DNA from: Levilactobacillus fuyuanensis
Lineage (GTDB): Bacteria > Bacillota > Bacilli > Lactobacillales > Lactobacillaceae
NCBI RefSeq assembly: GCF_003946395.1
Contig: NZ_RHNZ01000003.1
Span: forward strand, 1 to 64,000
DNA: 64,000 bases
Direction: 5' to 3'
A program made the translations under genes and the position numbers. Below are positions 52,193-60,462 of this stretch, in pieces. The notes below the pieces were generated by a model. It was not told the origin of the DNA. It did not search any database and saw only the letters and a program-made list of their open reading frames with translations. The stretch's first letter is position 1. Each line of letters starts with the position of its first letter.

Positions 52193-52329
52193 TTTTTAGT
52201 GAAATAGGTCACTTAATCACCAAATCGGCCACTCAGTGAAAGGGTTTACCTACTATTTTCATACAACCGGTTGCCTCAAATCATCATCCGTGCTAAGCTA
52301 TTGCTACCGAATCAATCATATATTCTGTT

Positions 52330-52452
52330 CTCTAGGGTTCCGCTGCACGTGCAGGCCTGGTCCGAGAGGGAACCTACGGGTGGTCCCGTAGACACGGAAG
52401 GGAAAAAGCCTGGGAGATGTCGTCGTTAAGACAACATTTCTCAGGCTTTTTT
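52330..52452 (+). promoter_or_regulatory. Guanidine-I (ykkC-type) riboswitch with terminator
   Basis: Consensus blocks are present in order: CTAGGGTTCCG, CTGGTCCGAGAG, an ACGGG/CCCGT hairpin, GACACGG and GGGAAAAAGCCTGGGAGA. The GCCTGGGAGATGT segment also pairs with ACATTTCTCAGGC to make a terminator ending in six T, so guanidine binding and termination exclude each other. Directly downstream are two SMR exporter genes, the classical partners. Confidence 0.93.
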
Positions 52453-52476
52453 CACGTCTATTTAGGAGGAACAATC

Positions 52477-52803
52477 ATGCTAAAACACTGGTCACGCATC
52501 GTTTACGGCGCGATCTTCGAGGTTGGCTGGGTCGTGGGCTTCAAGCACGCCGCCACTCTCTGGGAATGGGGGTTGACCGCCCTCGCCGTCTATCTGAGTT
52601 TCTACTTTCTGATCAAGGCTGGTGAAGTATTGCCGGCTGGCACGGCCTACGCAGTCTTCGTGGGATTGGGCACGCTCGGCACCACGGTCACGGGAATCTT
52701 GGCTTTCGGAGAACCGGTCAGTCCGGCCAAGGTTGCTCTTATTTTCCTACTACTCATTGGCATTGGCGGGCTCCAGGTAGTTACCGCTAGAGAGGAGCAC
52801 TGA
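52477..52803 (+). CDS. SMR family guanidinium exporter subunit 1 (YkkC-like)
   Basis: A 108-residue, four-helix small multidrug resistance protein. The membrane Glu common to the family is in GAIFEVGWVVGFKHA near residue 13. Helix 4 is LIFLLLIGIGGLQVV. Sitting behind a guanidine-I riboswitch with a second SMR gene one base downstream, it should form a heterodimer that expels guanidinium in exchange for protons. ATG 52477 follows AGGAGG. Confidence 0.9.
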   Translation: MLKHWSRIVYGAIFEVGWVVGFKHAATLWEWGLTALAVYLSFYFLIKAGEVLPAGTAYAVFVGLGTLGTTVTGILAFGEPVSPAKVALIFLLLIGIGGLQVVTAREEH

Positions 52804-52804
52804 C

Positions 52805-53119
52805 ATGGCATGGATTTTTTTAATCATCGCGGGCCTCTGTGAAATGCTCGGCGTGACCTTTATGAACTGGGCGCTGCAACGCCGCACCTGGCCGCTTTGG
52901 CTGGCAATGGTGGTGGGCTATGGTCTCAGTTTTGGCTTTCTCGACCTTGCCCTGCAGACGTTGCCGATGGGCACGGCTTATGCCATCTGGACGGGAATCG
53001 GTGCGGCCGGTGGTGTCCTGACGGGGATGCTTTTCTTCGGCGAATCCCGGAACTGGCGCAAGCTGATCTGGGTCGGCGTTATCCTAATTGCCGTGATGGG
53101 CCTCAAGCTAATCAGTTAG
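52805..53119 (+). CDS. SMR family guanidinium exporter subunit 2 (YkkD-like)
   Basis: A 104-residue SMR protein, partner of the preceding gene. The conserved Glu is in IIAGLCEMLGVTFMNWAL near residue 13; PMGTAYAIWTGIGAAGGVLTGMLFFGE is the typical helix 3. It starts 1 base after the upstream stop, so expression is coupled. Its 3' end overlaps the convergent GNAT gene by 12 bases. Confidence 0.9.
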   Translation: MAWIFLIIAGLCEMLGVTFMNWALQRRTWPLWLAMVVGYGLSFGFLDLALQTLPMGTAYAIWTGIGAAGGVLTGMLFFGESRNWRKLIWVGVILIAVMGLKLIS

Positions 53120-53602
53120 TGGCAGTACCAGATTGTACCAAGTTTCCCCAGCATGGGTGGAAGCAGAAACGCCCTCGTTGACGTATCCGTTAGCTTCATA
53201 GAATGGCACCAATCGTTTGAGGCAGGTCAGTGTGATGGCCCGGCGGCGTTGCTGACGCGCCACGGTGGCGAGTGCCGTCAGTAACTGACTGGCAATGCCG
53301 GACCCGCGATGGTCGGGACTAACGGCGAGACTCAACACGGTCTGGTACGCATCCCCAGCCGCATTGGGCGTGGATTTTTCGAAGAGTGCATCGGTCAAAT
53401 AGCGCTGATCAAAGGCTGGCCCGACCACGTAGCCAACGACCGTCGCCCCCTGCTTGGCAACGAGAAAGGTATCGGGAATCAAAGCGATTCGTTCGGCCAT
53501 ACTGACAGAAGTTGCCGCCTCGGCTGGTGAAAATCCGGCGTGCTCGATGATCATGATTTGATCTAGATCTGCGGCTTGCACAGGATTAATGGTAAGGGAC
53601 AT
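53108..53602 (-). CDS. GNAT family N-acetyltransferase
   Basis: A 164-residue acetyltransferase. The acetyl-CoA loop is LAVSPDHRGSGIASQLLTAL near residue 93, and PFYEANGYVNEG near the end is the motif B tail; it resembles the arylalkylamine/polyamine-type members. ATG 53602 has GGAGG 10 bases upstream; the longer frame to 53665 is unsupported. It is convergent with, and overlaps, the SMR pair. Whether it acts on guanidine-related amines is speculation. Confidence 0.82.
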   Translation of the reverse strand: MSLTINPVQAADLDQIMIIEHAGFSPAEAATSVSMAERIALIPDTFLVAKQGATVVGYVVGPAFDQRYLTDALFEKSTPNAAGDAYQTVLSLAVSPDHRGSGIASQLLTALATVARQQRRRAITLTCLKRLVPFYEANGYVNEGVSASTHAGETWYNLVLPLTD

Positions 53603-53675
53603 ATGTTGAAAACCTCCTGAATTTCTATCTGCGCTTAGTATATGCGTGATTGGCCATTGGCTCAACTCAGTTGAC

Positions 53676-53770
53676 TACGGCTGCCAGAATTCCGCCTGCT
53701 GTGGGGACCGCCTGCAACCGAAAAACTGGCTTTCGGCTCGGCCAGCTACATTCTGGCCGCCTCCGGCTAA
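53676..53770 (+). repeat. Family A repeat, copy 10 (short form)
   Basis: Keeps the closing stem GCCAGAAT/ATTCTGGC and the first hairpin CCGAAA/TTTCGG, but the second and third hairpins are absent. It lies upstream of the GNAT gene. Confidence 0.75.
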
Positions 53771-53852
53771 GATTGGTGGAACCTTTACCGAAGTTGCGCC
53801 AATCGGACTGTGTTGGCTTTTCTAATGCCAAAGCTATCATAATTAAACCTAA

Positions 53853-53884
53853 AAAATGTCATCCTAAAATTGGATGACATTTTT
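53853..53884. terminator. Terminator-like hairpin
   Basis: AAAATGTCATCC and GGATGACATTTT perfectly paired, with A/T runs on both sides. Confidence 0.8.
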
Positions 53885-53950
53885 AAACTCTCTATTTAAT
53901 GATGAAATTGCTAGCTGCTAAACCTCTACAAATCCAACTAATGTCAGCGT

Positions 53951-54144
53951 AGCCGGAGGCAGCCGGGGGTGTAGCCAGCCGTGACAATGCCGTTAGTGCG
54001 GGCGTTCGATTCTTCCCGTACTTACGGCATGGGACGACCTTGAAGACTCACGGATTTAGTGAGGCTTCAAGTCGAGGTGAAATACCGCTTCACAGGATTT
54101 CACCGGTCCCCACAGCAGGCGGAATCCTGGCAGCCGCAGGCGAC
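53951..54144 (-). repeat. Family A structured repeat, copy 11
   Basis: Sense copy 35 bases after the GH65 gene. First hairpin GGTGAAAT/ATTTCACC, second CTTGAAG...CTTCAAG, third GCCGT-AGT-CGGG/CCCG-ACT-ACGGC. Confidence 0.8.
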
Positions 54145-54160
54145 CCCATTACCCACAATT

Positions 54161-54187
54161 GTTAGCTAGCGGCTCTTGCTAGCTAAC
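54161..54187 (-). other. 10-bp hairpin overlapping the GH65 stop codon
   Basis: GTTAGCTAGC and GCTAGCTAAC are perfectly complementary around a 7-base loop, and the GH65 stop codon lies in one arm. No T run follows, so it may stabilise the 3' end of the message instead of terminating. Confidence 0.5.
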
Positions 54188-56383
54188 CTTTACTAAAGAA
54201 ATCAGTTCACCGTTAACGCTGACGCCGTAAGTTGGAATCGGCCCGCTGATAACCGTCACATCCAGGTTATCCGCCGTCAGGTCAATCTCCAAGACACTCT
54301 CGGCAATCTTCATCCGATAGGTTAACCGACTCAATTCCGTTGGCAAGTGGTTGGCGAAGTGAACGACCTCGTCCTGCACGTAGAAACCGGAGAATCCGGC
54401 AACCAGTGCCAACCAACTTCCGCCAAGGTTAGCCAAATGCAGGCCATCCGCAGTGTTCTTTTGCAGGTTGACCAGGTCCATCCGCGCCGTATCCATGAAG
54501 TACCGGTAGGCCTTTTCAGAATCGCCCATCCGTGCCGCTAAGATACTGAAGATCGACCGCGACAATGAAGAATCGTGGGTCGTCACCCCTTCGTAGTAGC
54601 GGTATTCGCGCTTCAGTTGGTCCGCCGACAAGTCCTCTGGGAACAGGTAGTCCGCCAGCAGCGTATCGGCCTGCTTGGCCACCTGGTAGCGATAGATGGT
54701 CAGTGGGTGGTAGTGCAATAACAGTGGAAAATTATCCGGTGTGGACTTCTCCGCTGGCCAGCGAGGCTTATCCAGGAAGCTGTCGTCCTGCTCGTTAATT
54801 TCCAGTTCCTCGCTATATGGCAGGTAAACGTGATCAGCTAAGTTTTGATAAACATCCAAATCCGTCTCGCTCATGCCAAACTTCGATAACAATTGTGGCG
54901 AGCGTTTCATCATCTGATGGGCCAATTCAACGACTAATTCAAAGTTATGCTTTGCCAATCGGTTGGTGTAGTAATTATTGTTGACTAACGCGGTATATTC
55001 GTCGGGACCCGTAACCGTGTGGAATTCAAAGCGACAGTCATCCCCGACTTGTCGCCAGGACCCGAAGTTTTCCCAGAAGCGTGCCGTCTCCAGCACCATT
55101 TCAAACCCACACTGGATGACGAAGTCTAAGTCCCGTGTGATTTCAAAGTACTTGCCGACCGCATAGGCAATATCGGCGTCGATATGGTACTGCGCCGTGC
55201 CCGCTGGGAAGTAGGCCGAGGCCTCTTCACCGTTGATTGTCCGCCAAGCAAACAGCGCCCCTTGGTCAACGCCCAAGGCCCGTGCGCGGTCCCGTGCTTT
55301 TGGCAACGTTTGGTAGCGATAGACCAGTAACTGCCGGGCCATCTGTTGATTGGTGTAGGTGAAGTATGGCAGCATATACATCTCGGTATCCCAGAAGTAG
55401 TGCCCCTCATATCCGGCACCACTCAACCCCTTGGCGGAAATGTTAGTCCGGCCATCACGCCCAGCCGCTTGATTCAATTGGAAGATATTATAGTGAATCG
55501 CGAGATCCAACTCATCGTTGCCACCGACGCTCACTTCACTTCTGGTCCACACGCCTTGCCAAAATGTCCGACTGTCATCCGTCAGCGACGCTAGTGAGCT
55601 CGCCATAAACATGGCGGCGGGATCAATCGTATTATGCTTGCCCACCGTTCCTACGTACACCGCGTATTCCAGGCTGTGTGGTTGCTCATCGCTCAAGTCG
55701 AGTGGCTGTTGCAGCAGTTGCCCATGAGGGAGTAAGATCCCCAGATACATGGTCACCGCCTGCTTCGTCAACCGGGTCTTCACGTGGTAGCGTTGCAGGT
55801 CCTGCGTCACGAATTCCGTTTCACAAATGGGCAGGCCCGCCATCCGAGTCTTCCGGGGGTCGGCCGACATGATGGCTTCGGCTTCGGCAGGCACTGCGAT
55901 TGATTTACTGACCAGCAACCCACCGGCATAGTTGCCCGCCGTGAAGGTATATTGTGCACTCCACATGCTGGTCTGTTCCTGGCCGATTACTGACTTCACA
56001 CCCATCATGATGGTCTCACCCTGGTCGGTACTGATCTGATAGTGCTCCATCAACTCCCCAGTCCCGAGGTCGAGATCAGCGGCCGTCCGCTTACTATGGG
56101 TGAATTGGTGTCCAGAACTCGTCGACACGTGAATATGCCGCAGATCTGGCAGGTTCAAAATCGTCTGATGTTGTTTGGCGTAGCCGATACCTGCCTCCCC
56201 ATAAGTAATGGGGGCGGTTTCATAAAAACCGTTGATTAAAGTTCCCGCAATCGGATTTCCACTGATAGGATCGTTGGCCCGGACGCCAAAGTGCCCGTTA
56301 CCCAGCGAAAATACCGTCTCTAAATATTCCGGTTGCTGGTCCGAAACGTCGCGTAAAGTTAAATGATAATCGCGTAAAGCCAC
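54179..56383 (-). CDS. Glycoside hydrolase family 65 disaccharide phosphorylase
   Basis: A 734-residue GH65 enzyme, the family that splits alpha-linked disaccharides (maltose, kojibiose, nigerose, trehalose) with phosphate to give beta-glucose 1-phosphate and a sugar. An N-terminal beta-sandwich starts FSLGNGHFGVRAND; the (alpha/alpha)6 barrel holds the general-acid Glu in TVTGPDEYTALVNNNYYTN near residue 465, and NTADGLHLANLGGSW near 630 lines the phosphate site. GTG 56383 follows GGGGGAG and is preferred to TTG 56398. Last gene of the operon; no beta-phosphoglucomutase gene is adjacent. Exact substrate unknown. Confidence 0.87.
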   Translation of the reverse strand: MALRDYHLTLRDVSDQQPEYLETVFSLGNGHFGVRANDPISGNPIAGTLINGFYETAPITYGEAGIGYAKQHQTILNLPDLRHIHVSTSSGHQFTHSKRTAADLDLGTGELMEHYQISTDQGETIMMGVKSVIGQEQTSMWSAQYTFTAGNYAGGLLVSKSIAVPAEAEAIMSADPRKTRMAGLPICETEFVTQDLQRYHVKTRLTKQAVTMYLGILLPHGQLLQQPLDLSDEQPHSLEYAVYVGTVGKHNTIDPAAMFMASSLASLTDDSRTFWQGVWTRSEVSVGGNDELDLAIHYNIFQLNQAAGRDGRTNISAKGLSGAGYEGHYFWDTEMYMLPYFTYTNQQMARQLLVYRYQTLPKARDRARALGVDQGALFAWRTINGEEASAYFPAGTAQYHIDADIAYAVGKYFEITRDLDFVIQCGFEMVLETARFWENFGSWRQVGDDCRFEFHTVTGPDEYTALVNNNYYTNRLAKHNFELVVELAHQMMKRSPQLLSKFGMSETDLDVYQNLADHVYLPYSEELEINEQDDSFLDKPRWPAEKSTPDNFPLLLHYHPLTIYRYQVAKQADTLLADYLFPEDLSADQLKREYRYYEGVTTHDSSLSRSIFSILAARMGDSEKAYRYFMDTARMDLVNLQKNTADGLHLANLGGSWLALVAGFSGFYVQDEVVHFANHLPTELSRLTYRMKIAESVLEIDLTADNLDVTVISGPIPTYGVSVNGELISLVKVS

Positions 56384-56411
56384 AATAATCTCCCCCAATT
56401 AAATTCTAGAC

Positions 56412-57464
56412 TCAGATTAATTTTGCTGCGGAACGTAGAGCGTCTTGGACTGCCGGCACGTTCCCCGTAAAGTTCAGGAATGCGTGGCTGATCCCGCCAT
56501 AACGCAGGTAGTTGGCATCACCATTGGCCCGGCCAGCCTGATCGATGAAGGCTTCACCTTGCAGGCGGAATGGGTCGTACTCACCCACCAGTAGCGTGGT
56601 CTTCTTGAACGTCTGTGGATCAGCTAAGATCGGCGATAGCAGTGGTGCCGTCAGATCCAATGGCTGACCTGCCACGTAATAACCACTCATGATCTCATCG
56701 AGCTGCTCAAACAACTGGTAGCTTCTGTGTAAAGCATCCCGCTGTTCGGGAACGATGTCAATACTATCATCATTCCACAGTTGCCCACCCAGGTCGGAGC
56801 CCTGAATCACGGTCGGGTAGAAGAGCAGATGTGAGTCAATTGTGCAGATGCCCATGGACTTGCAGAGTTGACTAACGCCTAAGGCAATCGAGCCCCCGGC
56901 GGAGTCCCCGCCCAGTGAAATATGGTGGTAGTCCTTAGTCATGGCGGCAACTACAGCCAAACCATCGAGAATGCCGGCCGGATAAGGTTGTTCTGGTGCC
57001 AACGCGTAATCCACGTTGTAGACCACGCAGTTCGCCTGTTCCGCCACGTATTTCAGCGCCAGTAAAACATCTTCTGGCGTCCCACCATAGTAGGCCCCAC
57101 CGTGGAAATAAATCAAGGCTTTGTCTGCAGTTAGGTGATCCATCCGCGCAATCCGAATGACCCGGACCCGCCGATTCATGGCCACAATCTGTTGCATCTC
57201 AATCTTCATGTCAACACTGGTCAAATCCTTCTGACCGGTCGTTTCGGTCCCTTGCCGCAGGCTGAATAGGTCGGTCGGCAACTGCGGGTTCTCTTCGATC
57301 TCGGCTACCGTTTCCCATACCAATGGCTCGTAAGTGTGGGCTGGATCTCGCTCCTTGATCCACTTGGTGACCCCGTCTTCTACACCGGTTGCCCGCATCT
57401 TTGCCAGTCGTTTTAGCTCGTCCGCATACCCCAAGGACTGCTTCGTTGTCGTATCATTCAACAT
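56412..57464 (-). CDS. Alpha/beta hydrolase, hormone-sensitive-lipase-type esterase
   Basis: A 350-residue serine esterase. The oxyanion-hole motif HGGAYYGG is near residue 118, the nucleophile is in GGDSAGGS near 190, with candidate Asp in GEYDPFRLQ and His in GGISHAFLNF completing the triad. This family removes short acyl groups. No signal peptide, so it acts inside the cell. Neighbouring genes encode a symporter, another esterase and a GH65 phosphorylase, suggesting de-acylation of an imported sugar ester. Confidence 0.85.
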   Translation of the reverse strand: MLNDTTTKQSLGYADELKRLAKMRATGVEDGVTKWIKERDPAHTYEPLVWETVAEIEENPQLPTDLFSLRQGTETTGQKDLTSVDMKIEMQQIVAMNRRVRVIRIARMDHLTADKALIYFHGGAYYGGTPEDVLLALKYVAEQANCVVYNVDYALAPEQPYPAGILDGLAVVAAMTKDYHHISLGGDSAGGSIALGVSQLCKSMGICTIDSHLLFYPTVIQGSDLGGQLWNDDSIDIVPEQRDALHRSYQLFEQLDEIMSGYYVAGQPLDLTAPLLSPILADPQTFKKTTLLVGEYDPFRLQGEAFIDQAGRANGDANYLRYGGISHAFLNFTGNVPAVQDALRSAAKLI

Positions 57465-57490
57465 GTCGATTACCCCTCTCGTTAGCTACG

Positions 57491-58345
57491 TTATTGCTGA
57501 AGCCAAAATTTCGTGAGGTTCCACCTTGCCGCCAACCAATTCAGGTGACGGGGGAACCAACCCGCGACGTCTGGCCGAATAAAGTGCTCCCCAAAGGCCA
57601 GGTCACGAGGATCAAAACTTCTTGGAAATGCCGTCACTGCCCGGGCAAGACTCAAGCCATGCGGGCCGTGCGGATAAATAATCTCGGTGACGGGCACGTG
57701 CTGCTCACGCAACGCCGTCACGTAATGCTGGGTGTTGGTAACTGGCACGAGCTCATCTTCACGTGTGGCCCAGATGAAAGTCGCCGGATTCTGTGGCGTT
57801 ACCAGCAGATCGGCCTCGTGTTGCGACCAGTCGGCCGTGATTTCTTGTAACTCAGCCTCACTAGCCGGCCAGCCTAACCGTAACCCAATCACCGGGTAGG
57901 CCAACATCAAGGCACTGACTGCCAAATCGTCTGAATCAGCAGCCACCGCTACCCCCAGCGTCGGCCACAAGTCGGCGTACAGTGCTGCCAGATGCCCACC
58001 GGCCGAAAATCCCGCCAGGAGAATCTTATCGGCATCAATCCCATAAGTCGCGGCGTTCCGGTGAAAGTCACCGACGACATTTGCCAGTTGATACAGCGCC
58101 GTGGGCAATACCGGTGGCTCGTCGCGCAGACGATACGCCACCACGGCGACCGCAAATCCCTGTGCCAGGTACTGCAACGCCATGATCTCATTCTCCCTAT
58201 CCGAGTAGAATTGATAGCCCCCACCCGGTAGAAGAATGACCAAGGGCCGCCGCGGCTGATTGTGAAAGTCAGCAATGGCGGCCGGTTGGTAGTACGTGAC
58301 GGTCACCGGGTAGGCGGTGCCGCACGTTAGTTTACGCGTTTTCAT
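57491..58345 (-). CDS. Alpha/beta hydrolase, acetyl-esterase-like
   Basis: A 284-residue esterase with LLPGGGYQFYS (oxyanion hole, near 40), nucleophile Ser in LLAGFSAGGHLAALYAD near 115, Asp near DELVP and His in YPHGPHGLSLA. It resembles bacterial xylan acetyl-esterase/BD-FAE-like hydrolases. The ATG at 58345 lies inside the end of the symporter gene (14-base overlap), with no separate ribosome binding site, so it is likely translated by coupling. A TTG at 58438 would extend it unnaturally. Cytoplasmic. Confidence 0.8.
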   Translation of the reverse strand: MKTRKLTCGTAYPVTVTYYQPAAIADFHNQPRRPLVILLPGGGYQFYSDRENEIMALQYLAQGFAVAVVAYRLRDEPPVLPTALYQLANVVGDFHRNAATYGIDADKILLAGFSAGGHLAALYADLWPTLGVAVAADSDDLAVSALMLAYPVIGLRLGWPASEAELQEITADWSQHEADLLVTPQNPATFIWATREDELVPVTNTQHYVTALREQHVPVTEIIYPHGPHGLSLARAVTAFPRSFDPRDLAFGEHFIRPDVAGWFPRHLNWLAARWNLTKFWLQQ

Positions 58346-59717
58346 TAGCTTTATCGTTTGCGACTTCCTTATCCTTGATGGCTTTGGCAGAAGTGATTTC
58401 GTCTTCATCCAACTTGTAGAAGATGTACAGGATACCAATGATAATCACAGCCAAGATAATCGGCAACCAGATGAAGCTGGTACTAATCGCCGTGACCGCT
58501 TTGGCACCTTGCACCTTAGCAGTCGCTTGGAAACCACCCCAGGAAAGTAACCAACCGGAGACCAATCCACCAAAGCCCATCCCCAACTTAGCCCCAACCA
58601 TTGGGACTGAAGATAAGATGCCGGGTTCATCGATACGGAGTTCGGAACGTGAGTATTCCACTGTGTCGGCAATCATGACGAAGGAGATGGAGAACGCTGC
58701 CCCCATGGCAACCAACGCGATAACGTTTCCGGCAAATAACATTGGGATACTGTTGAAGTGCATGATGGCTTCACCAATACCGAAGGTGACCAACGATAGA
58801 ATCATAACGTTTCTGTGTTTCATGAATTTACTTAAGAATGGTACCGAAACGTTCCCGATAACTGCGACAATTACCAAACCGTTGAAGGCCCCAACTAAAT
58901 CTGCCCGCCGGTAAACGTAGGTCAGGTAGTAGACGGCCGTTTGCATCCGGATTACCCAGAAGGTCTGTAACAGAATGAAGCTGATACTCAGGGCAACCCA
59001 TGGCTTGTTCTTAACGGCACCTTTTAAGGATTCCTTCACGGACAGATGCCCCTTGATTTCCGGTGCGTTCGTGGTGTCCTCAACAATGTCATCTTTTTCG
59101 CGTAAGTTTGCGAAGGAACTCAGGAAGAGAACAATGATGGCTAACCCAATGAAGATCCCCCAGATCATCCATCCCTTTTCAGCGTTCTTACCCCCTAATT
59201 TCGCAACCATTGGCAGAGAAATCGCCCCGATAACGGCCGTCCCGATGTTAGTCATCACCATCCGGGCACTGGCTAAGTTCGTCCGTTCGTCGGGATCCTT
59301 GGTTAAACTTGGCAGGATCGCCGTGATTGGCGTGTTGGCCCCAGAATAAACTAAACTAAACAGCGTGTAGACCACGGAGATCCAGGCCAGTTGGAAGGCC
59401 TTATTTCCACCAAACGATGGGTTAAAGAACAGCAGCATGGTCAAGATCCCCAGTGGAATCCCGAACCATAAGAAGTATGGCCGTGCTTTCCCATATTTCG
59501 AATGGGTGTGGTCAATCAAAAATCCATACACAACACCATCAAAGGCATCAATGATCCGAACAACGAAGAACAAAGTCCCCACAAATGCTGGCGAAATCCC
59601 CATAACCGTCGTGTAGTAGAACAGCAGGTAGAGCCCAACAATTTGCCAAATCAGGTTTCCGGCCATATCGGTGGCCCCATAGAAGAATCTCTGTTTCCAT
59701 AATTGCACTTTACTCAT
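58332..59717 (-). CDS. GPH-type sugar:cation symporter (MFS_2)
   Basis: A 461-residue, twelve-helix transporter of the glycoside-pentoside-hexuronide:cation symporter family, starting KQRFFYGATDMAGNLIWQIVGLYLLFYYTTVMG. DAFDGVVYGFLIDHTHSKYGKARPYFLW near residue 55 is the family loop motif. The C-terminus is short and charged, without a PTS IIA domain. ATG 59717 has GGGAGGG at 7 bases; the longer frame to 59879 crosses the promoter. First gene of the esterase/phosphorylase operon, under a cre-like site. Confidence 0.87.
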   Translation of the reverse strand: MSKVQLWKQRFFYGATDMAGNLIWQIVGLYLLFYYTTVMGISPAFVGTLFFVVRIIDAFDGVVYGFLIDHTHSKYGKARPYFLWFGIPLGILTMLLFFNPSFGGNKAFQLAWISVVYTLFSLVYSGANTPITAILPSLTKDPDERTNLASARMVMTNIGTAVIGAISLPMVAKLGGKNAEKGWMIWGIFIGLAIIVLFLSSFANLREKDDIVEDTTNAPEIKGHLSVKESLKGAVKNKPWVALSISFILLQTFWVIRMQTAVYYLTYVYRRADLVGAFNGLVIVAVIGNVSVPFLSKFMKHRNVMILSLVTFGIGEAIMHFNSIPMLFAGNVIALVAMGAAFSISFVMIADTVEYSRSELRIDEPGILSSVPMVGAKLGMGFGGLVSGWLLSWGGFQATAKVQGAKAVTAISTSFIWLPIILAVIIIGILYIFYKLDEDEITSAKAIKDKEVANDKANENA

Positions 59718-59754
59718 GATGAAACCCTCCCCCATAGAATTTATGTGCTTGACT

Positions 59755-59768
59755 TGTAACCGCTTACA
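59755..59768. promoter_or_regulatory. cre-like operator upstream of symporter operon
   Basis: TGTAACCGCTTACA fits the cre consensus with one mismatch and lies 38 bases before the symporter start, next to TATACA/TATGCT -10-like hexamers on the minus strand. Confidence 0.65.
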
Positions 59769-60011
59769 TGTATAGCATACCGGTCTATTCGTCTGCTGGT
59801 AATCCAGCTTTTTGGCTAAGAGCTTACCTTTTCTAACCAACTCGTCCCCCAAAGTAGATTCGTTGGGTAAAATTGACAAACAAACCTAGTTACCGCCACT
59901 ATCATAACCGATTTTAGGGGATGAAGAGTGGTTGAAGGCCTTCATTAGTTTTCCTTGCTAACTCACTGGTTCAGCCCTTAAATACTACTAGGGAATTGGC
60001 CAAAGTATGCC

Positions 60012-60205
60012 CGCCTGCGGCTGCCAGGATTCCGCCTGCTGTGGGGACCGGTGAAATCCTGAGGATCGGTATTTCACCTCGACTTGAAACCTCGCTGAGA
60101 ATCACGAGTTTCCAAGCTCGTCCCATGCTGTAAACCCGGGAAGGACCTAGCGCCCGGGCTAACGGCATCGTCACGGCCGGCTCCATCCTGGCCTCCTCCG
60201 GCTAC
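60012..60205 (+). repeat. Family A structured repeat, copy 12
   Basis: Full-length copy with CCAGGAT/ATCCTGG, first hairpin GGTGAAAT/ATTTCACC and third hairpin CCCGGG-type. It lies between two minus-strand genes in antisense orientation, an exception to the usual placement. Confidence 0.8.
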
Positions 60206-60330
60206 GAAACATTTCTGACTCTATCATGTGATGGAGCTGAACCCGTGAGTTTCTGCAATCACGTCGCGTTAAACCTGATCTACGGTGGCGCTGTCCCAAC
60301 CAATCTAATACATCGCTTCAAATATTCAAA

Positions 60331-60370
60331 AGGTTCCACCTTGCCATTAACTCTCGGCAAAATAGAACCT
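60331..60370 (-). terminator. Terminator-like hairpin after lacI-type gene
   Basis: Minus strand AGGTTC...TTGCC and GGCAA...GAACCT followed by TTTTG, about 90 bases after the LacI-family gene. Confidence 0.6.
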
Positions 60371-60462
60371 ATCTGTATCTCTTCTACAAAGTGAACAATT
60401 TGACTGAACTCGGGCATGCAATGACGCTAAATTCTGGTCCCGCCAGCCACAATCTATAGCCC

